A DNA stretch of 64,000 nt, from the NCBI GenBank assembly GCA_017471175.1, contig JAFUVS010000011.1, positions 1-64,000 of the forward strand, written 5' to 3'. The DNA comes from Paludibacteraceae bacterium. Its GTDB lineage: Bacteria > Bacteroidota > Bacteroidia > Bacteroidales > Paludibacteraceae. Shown here in pieces: positions 15,511-23,701 of this stretch; position 1 is the stretch's first letter, and every line of letters begins with the position of its first letter. Below the pieces are notes generated by a model that was not told the DNA's origin, did not search any database, and saw nothing but the letters and a program-made list of their open reading frames with translations. The position numbers and the translations under genes were made by a program.

Positions 15511-16994
15511 AGATGCGGTTTAGGAATCCGTTTCGCAGCGGAGATAGCACCCGTGGGGCAGACGAGACGGCATAGATGACACCCGACGCATTTTGTGCCG
15601 ATAATACGCGGCTTGCGGTCCTCGTCGAACGCAATGGCTTGGTGTCCACCGTCCGCACAAGAGATATAGCACCGTCCGCAGCCGATGCATTTGTCGCGGT
15701 CAATCTTCGGATAAACAATCGTGTCGCGGTCAAGGTCAGAAGGCAATTCGATACTCGGCAGTTTTTCTCCGACTAATTTCTTGAGTTCGGTGATGCCGCG
15801 TTCCTGCATATAGTGCTGCAAGCCGAGCCGGAGGTCGTCAATGATACGGTAGCCGTACTGCATAACTGCCGTACAAACCTGCACATTGCGGCAGCCAAGT
15901 TGGATAAAGTCCAACGCATCGCGCCAAGTCTCAATTCCGCCTATACCGCTGATATCAATGTGTTTTTCTATTCCTGCCTTGTGGAGAATGGCATTGCCGG
16001 TCATCTCGTAAATCATACGCAAGGCAATGGGTTTGACGGCCTTGCCAGAATAACCGCTGACGGTTATTTTGCCGCTTACCTCGGCATCGTGGCTCATCGT
16101 AATGGACTTGATGGTATTGATGGCACTGATGCCTTTGGCACCGCCGTAGAAACTTGCCAAGGCGGGAGTACTCATACTTTTCACATTCGGAGTCATCTTT
16201 GGAATGACAGGTATATTGACCGCTTCGCTGACAAAGTGTGTGTAGAAGAGTATCAATTCATCGTTCTGACCGATATCGCTTCCCAAGCCGGTCAGTTTCA
16301 TCTGCGGGCAGGAAAAATTGAGTTCCACCGCATCGCAGCCTGCCTCTTCCGCCATTTTAGCGAGTTCAATCCACTCTTCTTCGGTCTGTCCCATAATAGA
16401 GGCAATGATGCGCTTGGTCGGATAGTTCTGTTTGAGTCGGCGGAGGATGTCAAAGTCCGTAGTATAGGGGTTTTCGCTCAGTTGCTCCATATTGCGGAAG
16501 CCGACAAAGGGCGTACCTTCTTTGCACACGGCATCAAAGCGGGGAGACACTTCTCGTATCTCGCCTTTGGTGATGGTCTTGTAGAACACACCTGCCCAAC
16601 CTGCTTCCAATGCCCGTGCCACCATATCGTAGTTCGTGCAGATAGCCGAGGAAGCGAGGAAGAAGGGGTTCTCACACACCATATCACAGAAGTTGATTTC
16701 CAAACTCGGCAGTGATTCAGTCGTAGCCGGTCTTTGAGTGCAAGCGGTACTACAATCCGTCTGTCGGTCTTTGAGCACCGCCGTCTGCAACAGGCTTATT
16801 CGTATAGGTCTGTCGTAGTGGATACAGGCTTTTTCTGCCGCTGCTATCTCTGCTTCGGTCAGTTCGGCAAACAGTTCGGAGGCAGTCCACGGGTTGACAA
16901 AACGCAGGGCGCGAATAGCGCGAGCTGTTTTTGCTCCGCAGGGAGCGTCGGCACATAACAGACAGCGTGCCGCTTCTTCATTGGTGTGTATCAT
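15498..16994 (-). CDS. preA: Dihydropyrimidine dehydrogenase subunit PreA-like flavoprotein with two 4Fe-4S clusters
   Basis: A 498-residue cytoplasmic enzyme. Residues about 95-400 are the FMN-binding dihydroorotate/dihydropyrimidine dehydrogenase barrel (ELNFSCPQM, PKMTPNVKS, SAINTIKS, ISGIGGI). Residues about 425-490 carry two ferredoxin-type 4Fe-4S motifs (CIGCGRCYISC and CVGCHLCRLVCP). The first about 90 residues form a Cys-containing helical region (CLLCADAPC) like the N-terminal cluster domain of the eukaryotic enzyme and of PreT, an addition not found in all PreA proteins. The likely reaction is NAD(P)-linked reduction of uracil or thymine. The usual partner PreT is not adjacent; the upstream gene is a small membrane protein 21 bases away. 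Confidence 0.88.
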   Translation of the reverse strand: MIHTNEEAARCLLCADAPCGAKTARAIRALRFVNPWTASELFAELTEAEIAAAEKACIHYDRPIRISLLQTAVLKDRQTDCSTACTQRPATTESLPSLEINFCDMVCENPFFLASSAICTNYDMVARALEAGWAGVFYKTITKGEIREVSPRFDAVCKEGTPFVGFRNMEQLSENPYTTDFDILRRLKQNYPTKRIIASIMGQTEEEWIELAKMAEEAGCDAVELNFSCPQMKLTGLGSDIGQNDELILFYTHFVSEAVNIPVIPKMTPNVKSMSTPALASFYGGAKGISAINTIKSITMSHDAEVSGKITVSGYSGKAVKPIALRMIYEMTGNAILHKAGIEKHIDISGIGGIETWRDALDFIQLGCRNVQVCTAVMQYGYRIIDDLRLGLQHYMQERGITELKKLVGEKLPSIELPSDLDRDTIVYPKIDRDKCIGCGRCYISCADGGHQAIAFDEDRKPRIIGTKCVGCHLCRLVCPTGAISAAKRIPKPHLQKW

Positions 16995-17015
16995 AGGGGT
17001 GTTGAATATTATGTT

Positions 17016-17486
17016 TCACTTGTTTGACTTCGCCACAGCCTTGCCCCAATATACTAAATACCGTATGCCTGCAATGGAAAGGGCTGTACCCAAACCGGGA
17101 TAGAAACCTGCGAAGAACTCCTCCGGCATACCCGGGATATACTTGAGCACAATACCCAAGCACATCATAAACGTAATGAGGATATAACCTCGCAGGTTCA
17201 GAAAGGCGAAGAGCGACTTCTTACGCTCGGGAAAGGAAAGGATGCGTGCCGTATAACGTTTGATGAAGTTGTTGAACATCAGCGAGAAAGTTACCACTAC
17301 GGCAAGAGCAATGACGGTCAGCCACCACACCCGCTCGGGGTGAATAGCGTTCACTTGCAGCAAAGCCAAAATGCCTTTGCGCGCAATCGCGATGCCGGGG
17401 GCTAACCATACCAATACCTGCATTAGCAGCAAGTATTCACGGTTGACGGGGAGGATTCGGTCGGTATTCATAGTTGAAATTTTCAA
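17016..17486 (-). CDS. Small membrane protein of unknown function
   Basis: A 156-residue protein with four predicted membrane helices (about residues 20-42, 55-77, 95-116 and 122-143) and a basic loop (KRYTARILSFPERKKS) in the middle. I do not recognise the family. It is the first gene of a unit with preA, transcribed from a clear promoter at 17538-17569. A start at 17471 (MNTDRI) is possible instead of 17486. A link to pyrimidine metabolism is only suggested by position. Confidence 0.75.
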   Translation of the reverse strand: MKISTMNTDRILPVNREYLLLMQVLVWLAPGIAIARKGILALLQVNAIHPERVWWLTVIALAVVVTFSLMFNNFIKRYTARILSFPERKKSLFAFLNLRGYILITFMMCLGIVLKYIPGMPEEFFAGFYPGLGTALSIAGIRYLVYWGKAVAKSNK

Positions 17487-17537
17487 ACGCCTTTTTCAAA
17501 AATAGGCATTGGTCCTTTAGGGTGAATAAATTTGTTG

Positions 17538-17569
17538 CAAAAATACTGCTTTGACGTGAACTATGCAAA
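17538..17569 (-). promoter_or_regulatory. Promoter of the membrane protein/preA unit
   Basis: On the minus strand TTTG (17566-17569), 20 bases, TATTTTTG (17538-17545), a full Bacteroidota match. The 308-base gap 17487-17794 holds this and the divergent Fic promoter and nothing else I can name. Confidence 0.8.
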
Positions 17570-17717
17570 AGTTTGCACACTTTTTCCACGGTTTCTAAAA
17601 TTTTGATAATCCGCATTATGGTGTTAGAATATCTGTAGCGGAACAGAAGCAGATGGGATAGTATAGGTGCTATTGCGTCATAAAATGACACGAATAATAC
17701 GGTTTTTCGCTTCAAAG

Positions 17718-17749
17718 TTTGCTTGTATAAAATAAATATCGTAATTTTG
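17718..17749 (+). promoter_or_regulatory. Promoter of the Fic gene
   Basis: TTTG (17718-17721), 20 bases, TAATTTTG (17742-17749). It overlaps the longer alternative start at 17723, so translation most likely begins at ATG 17795. Confidence 0.85.
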
Positions 17750-17794
17750 CGGCGAAAATTGGATTTATTCACATCATTTTATAGCGTATTTATT

Positions 17795-18901
17795 ATGGAA
17801 AATCCTGTTTGGATATGGCAGTATCAGCAGTGGCCGCATTTCTGCTGGAACAACGACAGTTTGATAAACCTGCTATCTCAAGTACATGAGCGGCAAGGCA
17901 GACTATTGGGCAAGATGAGCGTTATGGGATTGGAGACGCAAGCCGCTTCGTCGTTAGAGACAATGACCGAAGATGTGCTACGTAATGCCGAGATAGAGGG
18001 GCTGATACTCAATGCCGCCAACGTGCGTTCGTCGGTAGCAAGGCACTTGGGAATAGAAACGGCAGGACTGCCCCAACCTGACCATTACACAGAGGGAGTG
18101 GTACAGGTGCTGATGGATGCGGTGAAACATTGCAACGAACCGCTTACCGAAGAGCGGCTTTTCAACTGGCATGCCGCCATGTTCCCCACGGGCAGAAGCG
18201 GTATGGTGCCCATCACAGTAGGAGCCTACCGGACGGGAACGGAACCGATGCAGGTGGTGAGCGGCGCATTAGGCAAGGAGCAAGTGCATTACCAGGCACC
18301 TCCTTCTGATAGCATAAAAGAGGATATGGAGAGCTTCTTTCTTTGGTTCAATGAAAATCAGTCGGTTGACCCGTTATTAAAAGCCGCCATTGCGCATTTG
18401 TGGTTTGTGAACATACACCCGTTTGATGACGGCAACGGCAGGCTCACGCGCACCATAACGGATATGCTGCTGGCACGGGCTGACGGTTTGCAACAACGAT
18501 ACTACAGTATGTCAGCAGCTATACTGAAGAACCAAAATGCCTACTACGATATGTTGGAATATACCGGCAAGCACGGGTTAGATATTACGCAGTGGATAGT
18601 GTGGTTCTTGCAGACCTTGGACGAGGCTGTGCTGACGGCTCTTGACAAAACCGACAGGATAGTGCAAAAGTCGCTGTTCTGGCAGCGACAGAAAGACATC
18701 GTGCTCAACGAGCGGCAGATAAAAGTTATCAACCGGTTATGGGACGGGTTTGAAGGCAAACTCTCCACCGGCAAGTGGGCGAAGATGTACCATATATCAC
18801 AGGCTACGGCACTGCGCGACATACAGGACGTGGTAAAAAAGGGCATCCTGCGCAAAACGGACGAAGCAGGCAGAAGTACCCACTACGAATTAGTACTGTA
18901 A
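17795..18901 (+). CDS. Fic-family AMP-transferase with DUF4172 N-terminus
   Basis: A 368-residue protein. It starts with the DUF4172 domain (WIWQYQQWPHF). The Fic core follows with the catalytic motif HPFDDGNGRLTR (H208, then the D and N/R residues that bind nucleotide phosphates), and a C-terminal winged helix (about residues 305-368, LNERQIKVINRLWDG and AKMYHISQATALRDI). Fic enzymes attach AMP or related groups to Ser, Thr or Tyr of target proteins. The inhibitory helix motif before the core reads RNAEIEG (residues 63-69); the Ser/Thr usually found four residues before the Glu is Asn64 here, while the inhibitory Glu68 is present. The target is unknown. It is transcribed alone. Confidence 0.92.
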   Translation: MENPVWIWQYQQWPHFCWNNDSLINLLSQVHERQGRLLGKMSVMGLETQAASSLETMTEDVLRNAEIEGLILNAANVRSSVARHLGIETAGLPQPDHYTEGVVQVLMDAVKHCNEPLTEERLFNWHAAMFPTGRSGMVPITVGAYRTGTEPMQVVSGALGKEQVHYQAPPSDSIKEDMESFFLWFNENQSVDPLLKAAIAHLWFVNIHPFDDGNGRLTRTITDMLLARADGLQQRYYSMSAAILKNQNAYYDMLEYTGKHGLDITQWIVWFLQTLDEAVLTALDKTDRIVQKSLFWQRQKDIVLNERQIKVINRLWDGFEGKLSTGKWAKMYHISQATALRDIQDVVKKGILRKTDEAGRSTHYELVL

Positions 18902-19153
18902 GCAAGCGGTTAGAGATCCGCGTTCTTGTTCAGTTGTATTTCAGTTCCTGTTCATTGCTGTTCACAAAACAGGCTTGCGCCCTTTGTTAATCGGTTACGA
19001 GCGTGCTGCCAAAAGTGATATAAATGCACCTTCATTTGCTAATTATGAATTTGAATAAAACTGGAGAAAAACACTCATATTATTCCTAAAATTTGCAAAA
19101 TCGAAATAAAAGCATTGTCTTTGCGGCGTAAAAATAGAAAAATTAAGAATAAT

Positions 19154-19402
19154 ATGAACAACAACGAGTACTTGAAAGTAAGTGAAGTGGCGCAAAAGTG
19201 GGGAATCAGTCCACGGCGTGTACGGGTACTATGCAACGAAGGACGCATTGCAGGAGTGATACGCAATGGTAATTTGTATATGATACCCGGTGATGCCGAA
19301 CAGCCAAAAGATGCACGCACCAGTTCTGCTCAGGCGATGATAATACTGATTGCTAATTATCTGATTGAAAGACTGCAAGAAATGGTTAATATATTGAAAT
19401 AA
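19154..19402 (+). CDS. Small MerR/excisionase-like DNA-binding protein
   Basis: An 82-residue protein. Residues 6-55 form a helix-turn-helix of the HTH_17/excisionase type: YLKVSEVAQKWGISPRRVRVLC, then GRIAGVIRNGNLYMIP, the 'wing' that reads the helix-adjacent groove. The remaining C-terminal about 25 residues are one amphipathic helix (AQAMIILIANYLIERLQEMVN), probably for dimerising. ATG 19154 is preferred to 19115 since it places the HTH at the usual distance from the N-terminus. It stands alone between the Fic gene (250 bases upstream) and a strong terminator. Such proteins are often mobile-element relics or local regulators; no element is visible here. Confidence 0.75.
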   Translation: MNNNEYLKVSEVAQKWGISPRRVRVLCNEGRIAGVIRNGNLYMIPGDAEQPKDARTSSAQAMIILIANYLIERLQEMVNILK

Positions 19403-19447
19403 AAACGGCTGAACATACGCCCGAAATACCGGCATATAAAAAACGAC

Positions 19448-19482
19448 AGAGGATGTGTCACAACCGGCACACCCTCTTTTTA
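19448..19482 (+). terminator. Intrinsic terminator
   Basis: AGAGGATGTG (19448-19457) pairs with CACACCCTCT (19468-19477, one G-T pair) and is followed by a T run. It ends the unit of the small HTH gene and shields the argS promoter. Confidence 0.75.
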
Positions 19483-19524
19483 TATACCGGGATATCGAAT
19501 CTTTCCTCACAAAAATGTGATTTA

Positions 19525-19556
19525 TTTGCCTGAAAGATAAAAAACTGCTACCTTTG
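19525..19556 (+). promoter_or_regulatory. argS promoter
   Basis: TTTG (19525-19528), 20 bases, TACCTTTG (19549-19556). It includes the alternative start at 19554, which is therefore rejected in favour of ATG 19599. Confidence 0.85.
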
Positions 19557-19598
19557 CGCCCGAAAAATCTCTTGAAATCGTGCAATAATCAAATAACT

Positions 19599-21383
19599 AT
19601 GATAGAACAACAACTTATCCCCGTTGTGCTGCAAGCCGCGAAAGAACTGTACGGCATTGATGCACAAGAACAGCAAGTACAACTGCAGAAGACCCGCCCT
19701 GAGTTTGAGGGCAACCTGACACTCGTGGTCTTCCCCTTCGTCAAAGCCGCCCGCAAGGCACCGGCACAAGTGGCAACCGAATTAGGCGACTATCTGACAG
19801 CCCACTGCCCGCAACTCATTGAACGATACAACGCCGTGCAGGGGTTCCTTAACCTCACCATCGGTCAATCCTATTGGCTCGAAGCCCTGCAAAACATAGC
19901 AGCCGATGAACACTACGGACAGCAACCTGACCGCCACCGACTGATGATGGTGGAGTACTCCTCCCCCAACACCAACAAACCGCTCCACTTGGGACACGTG
20001 CGCAATAACCTGCTCGGTGCATCCATCGCCCGCATACAGGAAGCCAACGGATGGCAAGTGGTCAAAACCAACATCGTCAACGACCGAGGCATACATATCT
20101 GCAAATCCATGCTCGCATGGCTGCGATACGGCAATGGTGAGACACCCGAAAGCACTGGTAAGAAAGGTGACCACCTCATCGGCGACTACTACGTGCGCTT
20201 CGACAAGGAATACAAGAAACAGATTGACGAACTGAAAGCCACGGGTATGGACGAAGAGACCGCCAAGAAAGAGGCTCCGCTGATGAAAGAGGCGCAAGAG
20301 ATGTTGCGCAAATGGGAACAGGGCGACAAAGAGGTACGCGACCTCTGGGCGAAAATGAACAGTTGGGTCTATGCCGGTTTTGACGAGACCTACAAGCAGA
20401 TGGGCGTTTCGTTCGACAAGATATACTACGAGAGCAACACTTACCTTGTTGGTAAGAAAGAGGTGGAGCGCGGCTTACAAGAGGGCATTTTCTACCGCCG
20501 CGAAGACGGTTCTGTTTGGGCAGACCTCACGGGTGACGGATTGGACGAGAAACTGTTGCTGCGAAGTGACGGCACCAGCGTCTATATGACCCAAGACATC
20601 GGCACCGCCAAACTGCGCTTCGAGGACTATCCCATTGACAAGATGGTCTATGTGGTAGGCAATGAGCAGGAATACCACTTCAAGGTGCTGTCCCTGCTGT
20701 TAGACAAACTCGGCTTCCCCTTTGGCAAGGAACTCGTACATTTCTCCTACGGCATGGTCGAACTGCCCAACGGCAAGATGAAGAGCCGCGAGGGTACGGT
20801 GGTGGATGCCGATGAACTGATGGCAGGTATGATAGACGAAGCAAAAGAACTTAGCAAAGACAAAGTGAACACCCTGCCCGACATCACCGAGGAGGAAACA
20901 AACGAGATAGCGCGTAAAGTGGGACTTGGCGCACTCAAATACTTTATTCTCAAAGTCGATCCGCGCAAGAATATGCTCTTCAATCCTGAAGAGAGTATTG
21001 ACTTCAACGGCAATACAGGACCTTTTATCCAATACACCTACGCGCGCATCCGTAGCGTATTGCGTAAAGCAGAGCAAGCAGGTACGCAATCGCCTTCGAT
21101 TACTGCCATTGACCTCAACGACAAAGAACAGGGTCTAATACAGCGGTTGATGGACTTCCCCGCCGTGGTTCGTCAAGCGGGCGACGAGTTCTCACCCGCC
21201 TTGATAGCCAACTACGCTTACGCCTTGGCGCAGGATTTCAACTCGTTCTACCACGACTACAGTATTCTGAACGAGAAGGACGAAAAGGTTCGTATGTTCC
21301 GACTGACATTGAGCGAAACGGTATCGAAAGTGCTTCGTCAAGCCACCTATTTATTAGGTATCGAGATGCCCGAACGGATGTAG
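19599..21383 (+). CDS. argS: Arginyl-tRNA synthetase
   Basis: A 594-residue class I aminoacyl-tRNA synthetase, of normal length. It charges tRNA-Arg with arginine using ATP. The N-terminal Add-1 domain (about 1-110) precedes the catalytic Rossmann domain with SSPNTNKPLHLGH (HIGH motif H130-H133) and the KMSKS-equivalent KMKSREGT (from K393, in the degenerate ArgS form). The anticodon-binding DALR domain covers about 475-594, with FIQYTYARIRSVLRKA before it. Its own promoter is clear, and the stop codon is followed at once by a perfect 24-bp palindrome. Confidence 0.97.
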   Translation: MIEQQLIPVVLQAAKELYGIDAQEQQVQLQKTRPEFEGNLTLVVFPFVKAARKAPAQVATELGDYLTAHCPQLIERYNAVQGFLNLTIGQSYWLEALQNIAADEHYGQQPDRHRLMMVEYSSPNTNKPLHLGHVRNNLLGASIARIQEANGWQVVKTNIVNDRGIHICKSMLAWLRYGNGETPESTGKKGDHLIGDYYVRFDKEYKKQIDELKATGMDEETAKKEAPLMKEAQEMLRKWEQGDKEVRDLWAKMNSWVYAGFDETYKQMGVSFDKIYYESNTYLVGKKEVERGLQEGIFYRREDGSVWADLTGDGLDEKLLLRSDGTSVYMTQDIGTAKLRFEDYPIDKMVYVVGNEQEYHFKVLSLLLDKLGFPFGKELVHFSYGMVELPNGKMKSREGTVVDADELMAGMIDEAKELSKDKVNTLPDITEEETNEIARKVGLGALKYFILKVDPRKNMLFNPEESIDFNGNTGPFIQYTYARIRSVLRKAEQAGTQSPSITAIDLNDKEQGLIQRLMDFPAVVRQAGDEFSPALIANYAYALAQDFNSFYHDYSILNEKDEKVRMFRLTLSETVSKVLRQATYLLGIEMPERM

Positions 21384-21407
21384 ATAAATCAAATAATTTT
21401 GATTTAT
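21384..21407. repeat. Perfect AT-rich inverted repeat after argS
   Basis: ATAAATCAAA-TAAT-TTTGATTTAT begins at the base after the argS stop. There is no T run directly behind it, so it may be an mRNA 3' end signal or a protein-binding site upstream of the DUF349 promoter (-33 box at 21428). Confidence 0.6.
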
Positions 21408-21427
21408 AGCGAGAAAAAAGTTTTTTA

Positions 21428-21459
21428 TTTGTCTGTATAGCATTTTTGCCGTACTTTTG
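21428..21459 (+). promoter_or_regulatory. Promoter of the DUF349 gene
   Basis: TTTG (21428-21431), 20 bases, TACTTTTG (21452-21459). The alternative start 21446 lies inside it; ATG 21488 is used. Confidence 0.85.
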
Positions 21460-21487
21460 TGCGAAAATTTTTGAACATAATCCGATT

Positions 21488-23005
21488 ATGGAAAACGAAA
21501 AGCAATCCCTCGTAGAGGAACTGAAAGGTCTGCTGGAGCAGAATGTGAGTGAGGTAAAAGAACAAGTAGAGCAGGTAAAGAGCCGTTTCTACCGCGTGTA
21601 CCACCAAGAATTGGAAGAAGCCAAGAAAGCCGCCGAAGAGGCTGCCGAGAAAGCGGGCGAGACGCTCACCGAATGGGTTCCTCCCGTAGATGAGGCAGAG
21701 CAACAGTTGCGCGAACTGCTCAATCAATACAAGCAAAAACGCCAAGAAATGGCAAAGAAAGCCGAAGAGGAGATGGCGCAGAACCTCTTGCGTAAAGAGA
21801 ACATCCTCAATCAGATGAAAGAGATGGCACAAGCCGAGTCGGCTGACGTAATGAGCAACCTTCAGAAGATGCGCGACCTCCAAGCCGAATGGAAGACCAT
21901 CGGTAGTGTTCCCCCACAAAAATCCCAAGAAATCTGGAAACAATACCAACTCTACCAAGAGCAGTTCTACGACTTGGTAAAGATTAACATTGAGTTGCGC
22001 GACCTTGATTTCAAGAAGAACCTTGAGGCAAAGACCTTGTTGTGCGAAGCCGCCGAGAAACTGCAAGAGAACGAGAACATCGTGGAAGCGGGACGCGCCT
22101 TGCAACAACTGCATAATGAGTGGGCAGAGATTGGTCCGGTGGCACGCGAACTGCGCGAAGACCTTTGGAACCGCTTTAAGGCAGCCAGCACCGTCATCAA
22201 CAAGCGTCACCAAGCTTATTTCGACTCGCTCCACGAACAAGAACAAGCTAATCTTGAGAAGAAAAAGGCACTTATTGAGCAACTCAAAGGCGTTGACCTG
22301 ACGCAAATCACGACAGCCAAACAGTGGAACGAAGCCCAACAGACCATCCAATCCATTCAAGACGAATGGCGCAAAATCGGTTTCGCTCCCCGCAAGCAGA
22401 ACCAAGCCATCTATGAGGAATACCGCAACCTATGCAACGCTTTCTACAAGGCTCGCACCGCCTACTTCAAGGATCGCCGCGACGAACTGAACGAGAACCT
22501 GAAAGCCAAACGCTCGCTCATTGACCGCGCTACGGAAATTCTCAACAGCGAAGACTGGCAGGAGAAAGTGGATGAGATGCGTAACCTGCAACGGGAATGG
22601 AAGACCGTCGGACCGGTACTGCATAAACTCTCGGATGAGTTATGGCAACAATTCACCTCTATTTGCGACCAGTTCTTTGAGAAGAAACGCGGCGTGGACA
22701 AAACAGCCCGCACCGAACGTGAGAAAGCCCGCACCGACAAGACGATGCAATCCGGCGACAGAAGCAAGCTGATGCGACTCTACGAGAACCTCCAACAAGA
22801 AATCAAAACAGCGGAGAATAATATCCTCTTCTTCACCGGCAAGTCGAAGAGCGGCAACCGCATCGTAGAAGATATGCAGAAGAAGATTGACCTGCAAAAG
22901 CAGCAACTCAAAGAGATTGAGGCAAAGATTTACGCTATTGACAATGCCGAAGCAGAACCTGCAGAAAAGGCAGAACAGGCGGAAAAAACGGAAACGGCTG
23001 AATAA
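21488..23005 (+). CDS. DUF349 repeat protein
   Basis: A 505-residue, highly charged, mostly helical protein made of about five DUF349 repeats, each with a spaced Trp pattern (AEWKTIG, NEWAEIGPV, DEWRKIGFAP, REWKTVGPV). The C-terminal about 60 residues are a Glu/Lys/Ala-rich coiled-coil tail. DUF349 proteins are widespread in Bacteroidota and Actinobacteria; their function is poorly known, with an RNA or nucleoid link proposed for distant relatives. No signal peptide is present, so it is cytoplasmic. ftsE follows 3 bases after its stop, which hints at co-expression with cell division or envelope functions. Confidence 0.88.
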   Translation: MENEKQSLVEELKGLLEQNVSEVKEQVEQVKSRFYRVYHQELEEAKKAAEEAAEKAGETLTEWVPPVDEAEQQLRELLNQYKQKRQEMAKKAEEEMAQNLLRKENILNQMKEMAQAESADVMSNLQKMRDLQAEWKTIGSVPPQKSQEIWKQYQLYQEQFYDLVKINIELRDLDFKKNLEAKTLLCEAAEKLQENENIVEAGRALQQLHNEWAEIGPVARELREDLWNRFKAASTVINKRHQAYFDSLHEQEQANLEKKKALIEQLKGVDLTQITTAKQWNEAQQTIQSIQDEWRKIGFAPRKQNQAIYEEYRNLCNAFYKARTAYFKDRRDELNENLKAKRSLIDRATEILNSEDWQEKVDEMRNLQREWKTVGPVLHKLSDELWQQFTSICDQFFEKKRGVDKTARTEREKARTDKTMQSGDRSKLMRLYENLQQEIKTAENNILFFTGKSKSGNRIVEDMQKKIDLQKQQLKEIEAKIYAIDNAEAEPAEKAEQAEKTETAE

Positions 23006-23008
23006 TCT

Positions 23009-23680
23009 ATGGAGATTCTCAACTACAAGGACGTAGAACTCCGTCGGCACGAACAGATTGTACTTGACCGAGTCAATATAACTATCGAATCGGGCGAAAT
23101 GGTGTATCTGTTGGGGCGCGTCGGTTCGGGCAAATCGACTTTTTTGAAGTCTCTGTATGCCGAAGTCCCCTTGCATAGCGGCAAAGGCAGGTTCGTGGGG
23201 TACGACATGAATGCCATTCGACAACGCGATATACCTATGCTGCGCCGTAAAATCGGCATTGTATTTCAGGATTTTCAATTATTGTCCGACCGTTCGGTAG
23301 AAGAGAATCTGCTGTTTGTACTGCGTGCCACCGGCTGGAAAGACAAACAGGTAATGCGTTCGCACGTACAAGACACGCTCAGTCAGGTAGGTATGGGCGA
23401 CAAGGCATACAAGATGCCCTACCAACTCTCCGGCGGCGATCAGCAGCGTGTGGTGATTGCCCGCGCATTGCTTAACTCGCCGGAAGTCATCCTGGCAGAC
23501 GAGCCGACCGGCAACCTCGATTTCGATACGGGTAAAGAGATAATGGATCTGCTCTACGGTATCCGTCAAGCGGGAATGACCATCATTATGTCCACCCACA
23601 ACCGTTCGTGGCCGGAACTCTACCTGGGACGCAAACTGCTGTTCAACAACGGGCGCGTCAGTGAAAACATTACAGAATAG
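23009..23680 (+). CDS. ftsE: FtsE-like ABC transporter ATPase
   Basis: A 223-residue ABC ATPase of FtsE size. Motifs: Walker A GRVGSGKST, Q-loop VFQDFQLLSDRSVEEN (typical FtsE), signature LSGGDQQRV (Asp in place of the more common Glu), Walker B VILADEPTGNLD and the H-loop STHNR. FtsE with the membrane partner FtsX couples ATP hydrolysis to control of cell-wall hydrolases at the division site. ftsX is not adjacent, which is common in Bacteroidota. The gene is 3 bases downstream of the DUF349 gene and faces recQ tail to tail, 21 bases apart. Confidence 0.88.
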   Translation: MEILNYKDVELRRHEQIVLDRVNITIESGEMVYLLGRVGSGKSTFLKSLYAEVPLHSGKGRFVGYDMNAIRQRDIPMLRRKIGIVFQDFQLLSDRSVEENLLFVLRATGWKDKQVMRSHVQDTLSQVGMGDKAYKMPYQLSGGDQQRVVIARALLNSPEVILADEPTGNLDFDTGKEIMDLLYGIRQAGMTIIMSTHNRSWPELYLGRKLLFNNGRVSENITE

Positions 23681-23701
23681 TCAGCTGAACAAGTCGAACC
23701 A

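Noticed and set aside
17795-19402. Fic toxin with the small HTH protein as antitoxin pair
   Set aside because: They are 250 bases apart, the Fic protein carries its own inhibitory helix, and the HTH protein resembles an excisionase, not a Fic antitoxin.
19554-19598. N-terminal extension of argS
   Set aside because: It lies inside the promoter and upstream of the likely transcript start.
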